From JBAZWE01 sp041658605 (lineage in GTDB: Bacteria; Actinomycetota; Thermoleophilia; BMS3ABIN01), in NCBI GenBank assembly GCA_041658605.1, contig JBAZZU010000003.1, positions 32,739-96,738 on the forward strand: DNA of 64,000 nucleotides, given 5' to 3'. This document shows positions 34,925 through 42,699 of this stretch, piece by piece. Position numbers and translations under genes: made by a program. The notes beneath the pieces are model-generated. The model saw only the letters and a program-made list of their open reading frames with translations, was not told the origin of the DNA and made no database searches. How positions within the stretch are numbered: position 1 is the first letter of the stretch; the number at the start of each line of letters is the position of its first letter.

Positions 34925-36826
34925 ATGCCAGGAATCCCGACTTCTCAAGGCCTGCGCTACCTGCTGAACCTTCGGATCGGCGTGGACGAGTTGCAGTGGT
35001 GGCAGAAGGAAGAGGTCGAGCAGCGCCGGCTGGCCGTTCGCGCGATGACTCGCAACTTCGGCCTTGTCGTGTCGAACAAGTGCGACGGCTCGGCGGATTC
35101 GCAGTGGCTCGTTGATGACGCTCCGGCAGGCACCGACGGCGTTCTCTACCTGACGACTTCGACCGATAGCGCGCTCCCCGGGCAGGGTCCCGAGTCCGCG
35201 ATCCTCGTCACAGATGACGGGGACGCGGTGGAGTTTGAAGGGCCTGACGGTGGGGCGATTCCCAACGTGATCGTGCCTGGCGATGCAACGTGGTACACGC
35301 TCGTCGCCCGGGCGTCGAGCACTTACGAGGGGCCCGGCACGATTCAACTCTTTGCAGGCGCTGGAAACGTTGTAGGTATCGACACGGTTTTTACGCGGTA
35401 TATCGGCGCAACGGATGGCGGTACGGGACGTGGAACCCTCCTGCGCGTTTCTGGCTCGGCGTTAGGAAACGATGGCGACTACACGATCGAGACGATCGTG
35501 GATGGCTTGACCGCCACGGTTTCCCCTGTGGCTATTGCAAACGAATCCGGGCTTACCTACACTCCGATCGGCACGTTTCTGGGCGCGACTCCTGCAAACC
35601 CGGAACTGCACGAACGCAAGCGTATTGTGTTTGCCTTGGTGGCCAGGACTCGGGAACCTGCCGCAGGGGATTACGTTGTCGCCGACGTGATGCGTGGGAT
35701 TGGCGTTCACCCGATCACCGTCATCGACCGACGCGAGCGCAACATCTGGCGACCTTCGTTGGGTGGGGAGCATCACTGCTGCACCGCTTTTCCGATGTTG
35801 GGTTATGACACCGGAGCGGCTACGTGGGGCCCTGTTGTCGAGACAATTATGGCAAATGCTGGGCTCACGTCGTTGACAACCTCAAGCGGGATCGGATTGC
35901 TTGCCGCAGTTCAGGACATCGTGGCGGGCGATATTGTAGCGATGGAGTACGACGCCGCAACATCAACTTGGCAGAACCCAGGCGGGGGCGCTGCGGTTAC
36001 CATTGCAGCAGGAGCGGACGACCCAGCGATCATCGAAGTACCGGCCTCGTGTGGATTCACCCATATCTGCTTCTACGTTGATGGCGGCGCTCTTTATATG
36101 GCGAGGTCCACGGACAAGGGTCTGACCTTCGCTGCTGGTGGGTTGATCTGGAACCCCCCAGCGGTTGATGCTGCTGACTACATCGAGAGACCCGCTGCGA
36201 TCTTGTTGAAGAACCATCGGATCATCGTTCTTTGCTCGTATTACGACGACTCCGTGTCCCATAAACTGATCAAGTACGTGTATTCAGATACCTACTCAGC
36301 GACCTGGGTTACCAACGCAAACGTCGGTTATACCTGGGTCAACTCGTTTACCTTGGCCCCTCCTGCCACGTATGACACAACGGACCCCGCCATTTGGCAG
36401 TCGGACAGCGGACGGATTGAGACCTGCTGGCAGGAGACCGGTCCAGGAGGGGCTATTCGGATCCGTCATGCCGAGTCTCTTCGCGCTGGAGAACTTTACA
36501 GTGCGTCCATGATCAACCGTGGGTATGCAATAGCTGATCATTCTCAGGACCAGTACAGCCCTTGTTGTTTTGCAGACGACGATGGTAGTACGATTGTCGT
36601 TTACGAGCAAGATGCAGGGTTAAACGCAGATTTGCAAGTGTCAACTGTAGGCGGCACCTCAGTAATAGATGACAGCATTATTGTTCGTGGCGTGCTTTCG
36701 GTCAAACCATACGCATTACAACCCATTGGCTCCAGTCTTATCACGCTTTACCGTGTTGTGAATACCATTTATTCAATCCGTCTTCAACTCAACCGCGCCC
36801 AAAGAAACAAACTCACGAGGTTCTAA
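34925..36826 (+). CDS. tail fibre / receptor-binding protein with sialidase-like repeats
   Basis: A 633-residue protein. The N-terminal 65 residues (SQGLRYLLNLRIGVDELQWW) probably bind the baseplate. The C-terminal 350 residues look like a beta-propeller: an Asp-box of the S-x-D-x-G-x-T-F form, STDKGLTF at about 393-400, with a second, degenerate one at SDTYSATW. Asp-boxes mark sialidase and other propeller folds; catalysis is not proven. It is likely the adhesin or a depolymerase. AT content rises toward the 3' end (36.5-36.8 kb), unlike neighbours, which suggests exchange in the host-range domain. Confidence 0.6.
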   Translation: MPGIPTSQGLRYLLNLRIGVDELQWWQKEEVEQRRLAVRAMTRNFGLVVSNKCDGSADSQWLVDDAPAGTDGVLYLTTSTDSALPGQGPESAILVTDDGDAVEFEGPDGGAIPNVIVPGDATWYTLVARASSTYEGPGTIQLFAGAGNVVGIDTVFTRYIGATDGGTGRGTLLRVSGSALGNDGDYTIETIVDGLTATVSPVAIANESGLTYTPIGTFLGATPANPELHERKRIVFALVARTREPAAGDYVVADVMRGIGVHPITVIDRRERNIWRPSLGGEHHCCTAFPMLGYDTGAATWGPVVETIMANAGLTSLTTSSGIGLLAAVQDIVAGDIVAMEYDAATSTWQNPGGGAAVTIAAGADDPAIIEVPASCGFTHICFYVDGGALYMARSTDKGLTFAAGGLIWNPPAVDAADYIERPAAILLKNHRIIVLCSYYDDSVSHKLIKYVYSDTYSATWVTNANVGYTWVNSFTLAPPATYDTTDPAIWQSDSGRIETCWQETGPGGAIRIRHAESLRAGELYSASMINRGYAIADHSQDQYSPCCFADDDGSTIVVYEQDAGLNADLQVSTVGGTSVIDDSIIVRGVLSVKPYALQPIGSSLITLYRVVNTIYSIRLQLNRAQRNKLTRF

Positions 36827-37690
36827 ATGGACTTTTCACGAATCTATAGCACTTTGGAGCGGATACGGGCCGCGATTGCTTCTCCTGCGATTCCTGCTGG
36901 TGCGGCGACATCATCCAACCAAACGACCGGAGCCCAGAAGACCCAACTCTGCGGCGCTGGCCCTGGATACGCCGCGCTTGATGTTGCGACCGCCACGAAG
37001 CAGAGCGACGGCTCCCAGAAGACCATGATCATGGGCGTCGAGGGTGCCAACCAGCGTCAGGTCAAGGTCAACCCGCTGGGAGCCGTGAACATCGACGCTC
37101 CGCAGCTTCCCGCAGCCCTCGATGGAGTCTCGCTCAAGGTCAAGGAGCAGAGCCCCCTGACCGGGTTCGCCCTTGAGGCCGGTGGAAACCTCGCGAGCAT
37201 CAAAGGCGACATGACCACACTCGCGGGCATTGACTACGCGACTGACACGAATCTCGCCGACGTGCTCACGTCGCTCTCTGCCGGTGGCGACGCCCTGAAC
37301 GCGATTAACGCGCCGGCAAGAGGCACCAGGATCCCGCTGGCGACGATCGTGCTGGCGGCCGAAACCGGAGTCACCGAGTACGCCCTTGCGACCGGCCTCC
37401 CCGCAGGTACGGAGATCGACATCGTTGGAGTCAAGGGCGGGCTCTCTGCTGCTCCTGGCGCTGCGACCTGGAGGATCCACGCGAGCGACGTGACCGGCTG
37501 GACCCCGCTCGACTACGAAGAGGAGTGTTACACGTCGGCGGCTACTGCGGTGGCCTCGCCCATCGGCGACAGCATCCCGAACAATCCCGCCATGCTCACC
37601 GTCCCCGTGAGTGGAAACATCTTCGTTCGAATCATCCCCAACGCTGGAACCATCACGGGCAGCGTCAAGATCCGCATTGTAAGGCGGTAA
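36827..37690 (+). CDS. virion-associated structural protein
   Basis: A 287-residue protein starting right after the fibre stop. Ala/Thr/Gly-rich N-terminus with AATSSNQTTGAQKTQ resembles phage structural proteins that carry repeated 'T-Q-T-T' segments. The C-terminal 110 residues are a beta-sandwich (EIDIVGVKGGLSAAPGAATWR, MLTVPVSGNIFVRIIPNAG). It sits between two fibre genes and is likely a tail decoration or fibre-linked protein. GC-rich codon use returns here after the AT-richer fibre end. Confidence 0.5.
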   Translation: MDFSRIYSTLERIRAAIASPAIPAGAATSSNQTTGAQKTQLCGAGPGYAALDVATATKQSDGSQKTMIMGVEGANQRQVKVNPLGAVNIDAPQLPAALDGVSLKVKEQSPLTGFALEAGGNLASIKGDMTTLAGIDYATDTNLADVLTSLSAGGDALNAINAPARGTRIPLATIVLAAETGVTEYALATGLPAGTEIDIVGVKGGLSAAPGAATWRIHASDVTGWTPLDYEEECYTSAATAVASPIGDSIPNNPAMLTVPVSGNIFVRIIPNAGTITGSVKIRIVRR

Positions 37691-37691
37691 C

Positions 37692-38849
37692 ATGTCATTC
37701 CCCAGCCAGCCCCAGCTTCCCGCCGGCTCGATTGTACCGACTCTGCCGGTTGTTCCTGTGGCCTTGCCAGCCCCGAGCCTCCCCACAATCACCCCAAGCG
37801 GAACCTTCGTTTGGGGCAACTGCGAAACCTACGTAGAGGAAACCCTTACCCTGACCTGTGCTGCGGGTGTGTCCCCGGGATCGTGCCTCCTCACGTTCAC
37901 GGGTGACGCAGACGCGTTCGAGATGGTCGAGCGTGATGGGGTGATCATCGACCCCCCGCAGGACTGCTCGACGATATCCGACCAACAGAGCCGATTTTCC
38001 GTGGCTCCAGGCGGCTCCACGACCGCGAAGTTCCGATTCATACCGACCGATGGCGCGGCAAAGTCTGCAACTCTGACCGTCACAAACGAGCTTGGAGCCA
38101 GTCTTGGCACGTTCACGATGTCAGGAACGTGGACGGACACATTCGTTATCGCCAATATTTCCGCGGGAATGTCGCTCTATTGCGCGCGGGACATTTCAGT
38201 AGGAGCGCTATCCCTGGGTACACGATTCAGGGATATGTCCGGCGTTCTACCAGATCACATCGCAATAGTGCCCGCGGGGGAGTGGGCCATTAAAAGCGAC
38301 GCACCGATCGGGGCTTGTGCATCGCTCGCTAAATGCGTCGAGTCAGATACTCAGACGGATTGGGTTGCCGGTGCTACTCGACGGCAAATCACAATCGAAA
38401 GCAATCTTTCCACGGGGGCGATAGCGGGCTTCGTCGTCTTCAAAGTACCAAGTTATTACTACTACGTCACCCTTTGGATGAACAAGGGAAACTGTCTGGT
38501 GGAAGGCGGTTTGAACCCGTCGTTTGGGATATATACAAGTGCAACACAGATTGCGCTTTACGTCAACGATGGAGGTGGGTTTGCACAAGTCAATCACGCA
38601 TCAACGGCCGGTGTTCTTTTTGCGGCTTGGCGCCGATCGGGCGGAACGACCTATCACTATCTTTCCGCTGTCGGCGGTGCGTGGAAGGGGCTGGGGTCGG
38701 CCTCCTCTGCAACGTTTCAGGTCGTAAAGGGCTCCATGATCTACCCCGATTGCACCCCGACAAGAGTGGATAATCTCATGTACGCTTGGGGGATCAGCGA
38801 ATTTGACACATCAGAGGCGGACCTCCAGGCCATCTTCGAGGCGATGTGA
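37692..38849 (+). CDS. fibre protein with Ig-like and LamG-like domains
   Basis: A 385-residue protein. After a Pro-rich leader (residues 1-40) comes an Ig-like domain (about 45-155; SCLLTFTGDADAFEMV, FSVAPGGSTTAKFRFIP, SATLTVTNELGASLG) similar to ASH-type Ig repeats, then a concanavalin/LamG-like domain (about 160-385; SIEGGLNPSFGIYTS-like strands, final MYAWGISEFDTSEADLQAIFEAM). The final helix pattern is common in LamG fibre domains. It probably binds cell-surface carbohydrate. Followed by the amidase gene with TGATG overlap. Confidence 0.6.
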   Translation: MSFPSQPQLPAGSIVPTLPVVPVALPAPSLPTITPSGTFVWGNCETYVEETLTLTCAAGVSPGSCLLTFTGDADAFEMVERDGVIIDPPQDCSTISDQQSRFSVAPGGSTTAKFRFIPTDGAAKSATLTVTNELGASLGTFTMSGTWTDTFVIANISAGMSLYCARDISVGALSLGTRFRDMSGVLPDHIAIVPAGEWAIKSDAPIGACASLAKCVESDTQTDWVAGATRRQITIESNLSTGAIAGFVVFKVPSYYYYVTLWMNKGNCLVEGGLNPSFGIYTSATQIALYVNDGGGFAQVNHASTAGVLFAAWRRSGGTTYHYLSAVGGAWKGLGSASSATFQVVKGSMIYPDCTPTRVDNLMYAWGISEFDTSEADLQAIFEAM

Positions 38850-39436
38850 TGAAACCCTACCTCATCACCGCGCACACGCCCCACCCAGGAGCGGACCCTG
38901 ATGGCCCGGGAGGAATCCCCTCGGAGTCCGAACTCTCCCCCGTGGTCTGCCGCGAGGTCTGCCGCCTTGTCCAGGGCGCTCGACTCGCGGAGGGTGCTAC
39001 GTCAGGAGACCGGCGCGCGTTCGTGGCGGCTCAAAGTGGCGAGCGCCTGGCCATCGAGGTGCATGCCAACATGGGTAGGGGCAGAGCCGGGATCGTCTTC
39101 TACATGCCCGGGTCGAAGCGTGGTGAAAGGGCCGCTCGTCTCATCGCCGCAGAGCTCCAGCGCGAGATCCGGATCATCGCGCCCGATTACTACTGCATCG
39201 TCCAGCCGGCCCAAGACAAGTGGGATGACGGATCCGAAGCGTGGCCGAACACGCAGGACGCGCTTCATTGGACATGGCCGGACGATCCCAAGAAGTTCAA
39301 GAAAATGGTGGAATGCTCCGGTGTGCTGGTCGAGCTCGGGTTCCTGGACCAACCCAAGCACGCGGCGCTGTGGAAGGAAGACGGACTCAAGATTTGTGCC
39401 CGAGGCATTGCTTCCGGGTTATGGATGATGTCATGA
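38849..39436 (+). CDS. endolysin: N-acetylmuramoyl-L-alanine amidase (zinc, amidase_3-like)
   Basis: A 195-residue enzyme predicted to cut the amide bond between N-acetylmuramic acid and the stem peptide. Zinc ligands can be placed at His9 (LITAH), Glu26 or Glu28 (PSESE) and His72 (IEVHAN); the catalytic Glu is Glu162 in GVLVELGFLDQPKHA, the 'V-E-x-G-F-x-x-x-x-x' motif of amidase_3. There is no cell-wall-binding domain and no signal peptide, so it needs a holin. It heads a lysis cassette of five small genes. ATG 38849 is chosen because it shares an A with the previous stop. Confidence 0.78.
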   Translation: MKPYLITAHTPHPGADPDGPGGIPSESELSPVVCREVCRLVQGARLAEGATSGDRRAFVAAQSGERLAIEVHANMGRGRAGIVFYMPGSKRGERAARLIAAELQREIRIIAPDYYCIVQPAQDKWDDGSEAWPNTQDALHWTWPDDPKKFKKMVECSGVLVELGFLDQPKHAALWKEDGLKICARGIASGLWMMS

Positions 39437-39657
39437 ACCAGCGCCTCACCATGATCCTCCTCGCGCTCGGAGTCATGGCCTCCTGCCTGCTCATGGGGCG
39501 ATGTTCGGCGCCACCTTGCCGGGAGTGCCCACCTCCCCCAATATGCCCCAGCGTTGACGTGGAAGCCCGCGACGTGCAGATCAGAGCGCTCCGGGATATG
39601 GAGCCGGACCTTCGGACCGAGGAGATCGCTACCCTTCTTGAGGAGTGCCTCCGATGA
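39433..39657 (+). CDS. small membrane protein, spanin-like (i-spanin candidate)
   Basis: A 74-residue protein with an N-terminal membrane helix (MILLALGVMASCLLMGRC), a Cys/Pro-rich segment (SAPPCRECPPPPICP) and a charged helix. Placed right after the endolysin. One membrane helix followed by a periplasmic helix is the plan of inner-membrane spanins, which fuse the two membranes at lysis. It could also be a lipoprotein (MASC). Coupled by ATGA overlaps at both ends. Confidence 0.5.
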   Translation: MNQRLTMILLALGVMASCLLMGRCSAPPCRECPPPPICPSVDVEARDVQIRALRDMEPDLRTEEIATLLEECLR

Positions 39658-39827
39658 ACGATGAGCACGATATGCCCGCATTCTCCGGCTCCAACGACAG
39701 TTGGATCGAGAAGAGGCGGATCCGAGAGCAGATCGCGGGTTCCTGTACCTACTGCCGCCCCCATTCGGGCGAAAACCGGCGCAAGGGAAACCGTCCGCCC
39801 CAGAAAAAACGGAAGGACTGGCGATGA
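39654..39827 (+). CDS. small basic protein with CxxC
   Basis: A 57-residue, very basic protein (ends GNRRKGNRPPQKKRKDWR when split in parts) with one CTYC pair. Four-base overlaps on both sides make it part of the lysis operon. It may bind nucleic acid. No family recognised. Confidence 0.5.
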   Translation: MNDEHDMPAFSGSNDSWIEKRRIREQIAGSCTYCRPHSGENRRKGNRPPQKKRKDWR

Positions 39828-40228
39828 TCTGGCTCCTCCTAACCGGTTGCATCCACACGATCGAGCCGCTCTATCCGGACGTGCCGCCCGTTGCGCCGGC
39901 TCGCGAAGAAGTGCCGGCTTCGTTGGATGACGTGCCGGGCGTGGGGTTCTACATCCCCGGAAAGCCAGCGCCGTTCGTTGACGCGCAATGCCGGGCGACT
40001 GGACGCGGGCAGGTCCTTCCTCAATCGGATTCGGTACTTGTGATTCAACAATCCCGAGACCTTGACTTCTGGCGCCAGTACGGCATGGACCGATACCAGG
40101 AGCGGCAGGGCTACGAGAATTCGAGGCAGTTTCTTTACTCCGAGGCGGTGGTCGCCCGGAGAAAAATGATCTGGGGGACCGCTTCCGATGTCGGAGTTGG
40201 GATCCTGGTTGAATTCATTATCCTGTGA
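39824..40228 (+). CDS. lipoprotein, outer-membrane spanin candidate
   Basis: A 134-residue protein with a short signal MIWLLLTGC and a lipobox LTGC at Cys9. The mature part is Pro-rich near the N-terminus, then helical (DLDFWRQYGMDRYQERQGYENSR), and ends with a hydrophobic stretch (VGVGILVEFIIL). Lipoprotein plus lysis-cassette context suits the outer-membrane spanin partner of the 74-residue membrane protein upstream. A longer reading is possible to the left, but the lipobox marks this ATG, which also overlaps the prior stop. Confidence 0.55.
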   Translation: MIWLLLTGCIHTIEPLYPDVPPVAPAREEVPASLDDVPGVGFYIPGKPAPFVDAQCRATGRGQVLPQSDSVLVIQQSRDLDFWRQYGMDRYQERQGYENSRQFLYSEAVVARRKMIWGTASDVGVGILVEFIIL

Positions 40229-40241
40229 TGCGGAGATGAAC

Positions 40242-40781
40242 ATGGCAGAACCGAAAGTCAAACCGGACCAGGACCACGAGACAACGCAGGAGTGTTTCAG
40301 GTCTACGGTTGCCAGACTGGATGAATCATCGAAGGCTATGGCCGGGCTTCCTCCTGCTATGGCCGTGCTTGGTGAAAAGATAGACCGAGCAGTTGACGAG
40401 ATCAACAGCACTGCCGCAGCGGCTATGGCACTTGTGCATGGTAGTATTGCCCAAGTTGCGGCCGTGGTAGCCGTTGCCACATCGCACGCTGAAATGGTTG
40501 CAAGGCGAGAGGCTATTGAAGCCAAAAAAGAGGCGGACAAAATCGCAGTAGCGAAAGAAAAGGAAGCTCAGTGGTGGGGTAGAATCGACCGGGTCGGCGG
40601 GAAACTGACCATTCCCGCGCTTATTGTGCTGACATCTCTCGCGAATTGTCTGGCATCGAGAATGAGTTATCAGCCTGCTGCCGTTGCACAAACCGCATCG
40701 GTGGCGGCTGTGGCGACGACTGCGACGGTGGCTCCAACGGCGGCTGTTGCCCCTACGGCTGCGGTGGCTACATCGCCGTGA
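40242..40781 (+). CDS. membrane protein with coiled coil, possible holin or accessory lysis protein
   Basis: A 179-residue protein. Start ATG 40242 is set by a GGAG six bases upstream; ATG 40236 is an alternative. Residues 1-115 are helical and charged, probably a coiled coil; about 125-145 is one membrane helix (LTIPALIVLTSLANCLASRM); the tail is an Ala/Val/Thr low-complexity stretch with a repeated VAPTAAV unit. One-helix proteins with long soluble heads occur among holin regulators and haemolysin-like phage proteins. Function remains a guess from its place in the lysis cassette. Confidence 0.5.
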   Translation: MAEPKVKPDQDHETTQECFRSTVARLDESSKAMAGLPPAMAVLGEKIDRAVDEINSTAAAAMALVHGSIAQVAAVVAVATSHAEMVARREAIEAKKEADKIAVAKEKEAQWWGRIDRVGGKLTIPALIVLTSLANCLASRMSYQPAAVAQTASVAAVATTATVAPTAAVAPTAAVATSP

Positions 40782-40963
40782 AGTGGGCGATCCTGTTTCT
40801 TTTGGCGATCGATGAGTGCCCCGGCTCGAACATCGAGGAGGCGCTTATAGATTATGAGGATCGGTGCGGGGAGAGTCTTGCTGTGGCGGGCTACCCTACG
40901 CCGGAATGCGTTGCTGCTATCGAGGTTTCTGATTGTGGGGTTGTGCCGGGGGAGTGTAAATAG
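40778..40963 (+). CDS. small exported cysteine-containing protein
   Basis: A 61-residue protein from GTG 40778 (GTGA overlap). The N-terminus MKWAILFLLAIDECPG looks like a short signal or membrane anchor, and five cysteines follow, suggesting disulfides outside the cytoplasm. It is the last plus-strand gene of the late region. No family. Confidence 0.5.
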   Translation: MKWAILFLLAIDECPGSNIEEALIDYEDRCGESLAVAGYPTPECVAAIEVSDCGVVPGECK

Positions 40964-40965
40964 CA

Positions 40966-40994
40966 GCGACCGCATAGGATCGCTATACGGTCGC
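40966..40994. terminator. hairpin between converging operons
   Basis: GCGACCG (40966-40972) pairs with CGGTCGC (40988-40994); ATAG/CTAT inside extends the stem around a GATCG loop after one mismatch. Three bases after the last plus-strand stop and 70 bases from the last minus-strand stop. No T-run on either side, so it may act both ways weakly or as an RNA-stabilising end. I see nothing else in 40995-41064. Confidence 0.5.
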
Positions 40995-41064
40995 GGTACT
41001 CCTTGTGCGACTTGGCACATGAGCTGAAATCAGTTTAGCATGGGTTAGGGTGGGGCAAGGGCCT

Positions 41065-41325
41065 TCACAGGTCATACTCCGATGTCTTGTTCATGCCGCG
41101 CCGCTCATCTCGGAGAGCGCGACGAAGAACCTTCTTGGCGATTCCTGGCGGTAATAGGGGAACGTCTCGAAAGAACGGCGTACCGGAGCAGTTTGGGCAA
41201 TCGCCATAGCGACATGAGTTTATGACGGGATCCATGAACCAAAGGAGCGGCTTTTTACCTCGCCTGACCCGTCGCGTCTCGAATCCGCACATCCAACAGC
41301 GGACTTTGTAGCGGTGATGGCGCAT
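41065..41325 (-). CDS. zinc-ribbon protein
   Basis: An 86-residue basic protein with CWMC near the N-terminus and CRYGDCPNC about 28 residues later, a likely zinc ribbon. The C-terminal half is a positively charged helix (KKVLRRALRDERRGM). It is the last gene of the minus-strand operon. Probably nucleic-acid or protein binding; family unknown. Confidence 0.6.
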   Translation of the reverse strand: MRHHRYKVRCWMCGFETRRVRRGKKPLLWFMDPVINSCRYGDCPNCSGTPFFRDVPLLPPGIAKKVLRRALRDERRGMNKTSEYDL

Positions 41326-41327
41326 CG

Positions 41328-41636
41328 CTACTCCGGCAAAGGCACGTCAACAAGCCGATAGTTGATCATTTCAACGTGCCCATGGTGGTCCATTCTGGCC
41401 ACAAGGTCCTCATCTCCATCCGCCTCCGCTTGCTCACGGGTCACTCGGTCGCACTCCTCGGTCATGCCATGGACCACGCCCCAACAGATTCCGGTTACGG
41501 CATCGTCCCAGCCGTCTTCGGCGTGCTCTCTCATGTCGTCTATGGCCTCCTGACAGCGCTTGCGGGCTTCGTCGGCCGTCGCGTGAAAGTCGGTCCCGTC
41601 GTCGGGGACGTAGCTGAAATAGTTGCGTTCGGTCAT
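41328..41636 (-). CDS. hypothetical 102-aa acidic protein
   Basis: An acidic helical protein (EARKRCQEAIDDMREHAEDG, TREQAEADGDEDLVARMDHH) with no signal peptide. Such acidic, small early proteins are common in phages and some mimic DNA, but nothing here shows that. ATGA overlap with the upstream gene. Confidence 0.6.
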   Translation of the reverse strand: MTERNYFSYVPDDGTDFHATADEARKRCQEAIDDMREHAEDGWDDAVTGICWGVVHGMTEECDRVTREQAEADGDEDLVARMDHHGHVEMINYRLVDVPLPE

Positions 41637-42061
41637 TTCTTCAATCCTTTCGCTAACAGTTCCATAAATGTAGGGGGAATGGGTTCCTCAAAAAAGAGAT
41701 ATCCCTCTGTACCTTTATACGCCCAATATAAATCCTGGTAGTATCCAAGTTGTTCATCGTCCACAACACACGCTTTTTTCTCCGGAGCCCACGACCAGGT
41801 GCAAAGTTTGCCATCGACTATCTTCGTACCTTGAAAGGCGTAAAGCAATGAAATACGCTGGCCATGTGCATCCATGAAGGGCTTGCTATCGACACCGCGA
41901 CGATGATGATCCTCGTAGTATTCTCCGCAATGTGGGCACGGAATATGTGGAAAGAAAAGACGCGCCATGAACGGATGAAAGGCACCGGCCCGAAGATAAA
42001 ACAGGATCCCTCCGTTTTGGGATAGGTCTATGATTTTCTCAGTCATCAGGTCGTCAAACAT
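41633..42061 (-). CDS. hypothetical 142-aa protein with CPHC
   Basis: Soluble protein with PCPHCGEYYEDHH (about 42-54), one half of a possible zinc site, and many aromatic residues (LGYYQDLYWAYKGTEGYLFF). A GGAAACAGGTG ribosome site lies upstream. Unknown family. Confidence 0.6.
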   Translation of the reverse strand: MFDDLMTEKIIDLSQNGGILFYLRAGAFHPFMARLFFPHIPCPHCGEYYEDHHRRGVDSKPFMDAHGQRISLLYAFQGTKIVDGKLCTWSWAPEKKACVVDDEQLGYYQDLYWAYKGTEGYLFFEEPIPPTFMELLAKGLKK

Positions 42062-42091
42062 TATTTCACCTGTTTCCTTTTTGGAAAAGAA

Positions 42092-42319
42092 TCATCTCCT
42101 CCACCATTCCCGCGCAGGAGGCGGGCGCTTTTCGTGTTTCTTTTTCGGAGGGTCGGCAGGTATGGGTTGGTGCCAACACAAGTAGTACGCCGTTTCCGTG
42201 GCATTTGAGACCGGATATTCACCCGTCCCGAGGCACGTCGGGCAGTCCGATTGAGTGCTTGTGATGTCTCGGTTGTTTATCCAACCGAGACCTTTGCACG
42301 TTGGGCAAGGCGTGGGCAT
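42092..42319 (-). CDS. DnaJ-type zinc-finger small protein
   Basis: A 75-residue protein with CPTCKGLGW (residues 5-13) and CPTCLGTGEY about 20 residues later, two CxxCxGxG repeats as in the DnaJ cysteine-rich region. In DnaJ these bind unfolded proteins; here only one pair is present, with a basic Pro-rich tail. The ATG at 42319 overlaps the stop of the preceding gene; longer readings to the right run over that gene. Confidence 0.65.
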   Translation of the reverse strand: MPTPCPTCKGLGWINNRDITSTQSDCPTCLGTGEYPVSNATETAYYLCWHQPIPADPPKKKHEKRPPPAREWWRR

Positions 42320-42699
42320 CACCACTCCGTAGAGTAAAGGAACCCGGAAGGCTGCAACGCCCACCAGGAGGCCTTCGCGTGAATCCCGTACCGGAAAGGA
42401 CCATCCGGGTACGTGTTGCCCATGGCCTTCGTGATGACGATGCACTTGGACAAGTCCGCGCCCGCGTGCTCGGCATGGATGAGTTCTTCTTTTACGGTGA
42501 AGTCGTCTTCAAAGCCGACATCTACCGATTCGTCATCGGACAGTTGATCCCACTCTTCATCGTAGGTGTACGGTTCGCCCGTGTGCTCCTCGTAAACCGT
42601 GAGCACGTCTGATGCTGTTTCGGCTATGAACGTGTCCGTGCCGTTTGTGAAAAGGTGGCGCATTTTCTTGTCCTTGGGATGAAAGGTGTACCGGGTCAC
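42319..42699 (-). CDS. hypothetical 126-aa protein
   Basis: Starts at GTG 42699, which overlaps the upstream stop as GTGA; an ATG three codons earlier is possible. Acidic middle (YDEEWDQLSDDESVDVGFEDD) and a Trp-rich end (KASWWALQPSGFLYSTEW). No family recognised. Confidence 0.55.
   Translation of the reverse strand: MTRYTFHPKDKKMRHLFTNGTDTFIAETASDVLTVYEEHTGEPYTYDEEWDQLSDDESVDVGFEDDFTVKEELIHAEHAGADLSKCIVITKAMGNTYPDGPFRYGIHAKASWWALQPSGFLYSTEW

Noticed and set aside
40680..40781. Repeated GCGGCTGTGG/GCCCCTACGGC-type units as a possible repeat array
   Set aside because: Explained as an Ala/Val/Thr low-complexity tail of the preceding membrane protein; units are short, imperfect and have no spacers, so not a CRISPR array.
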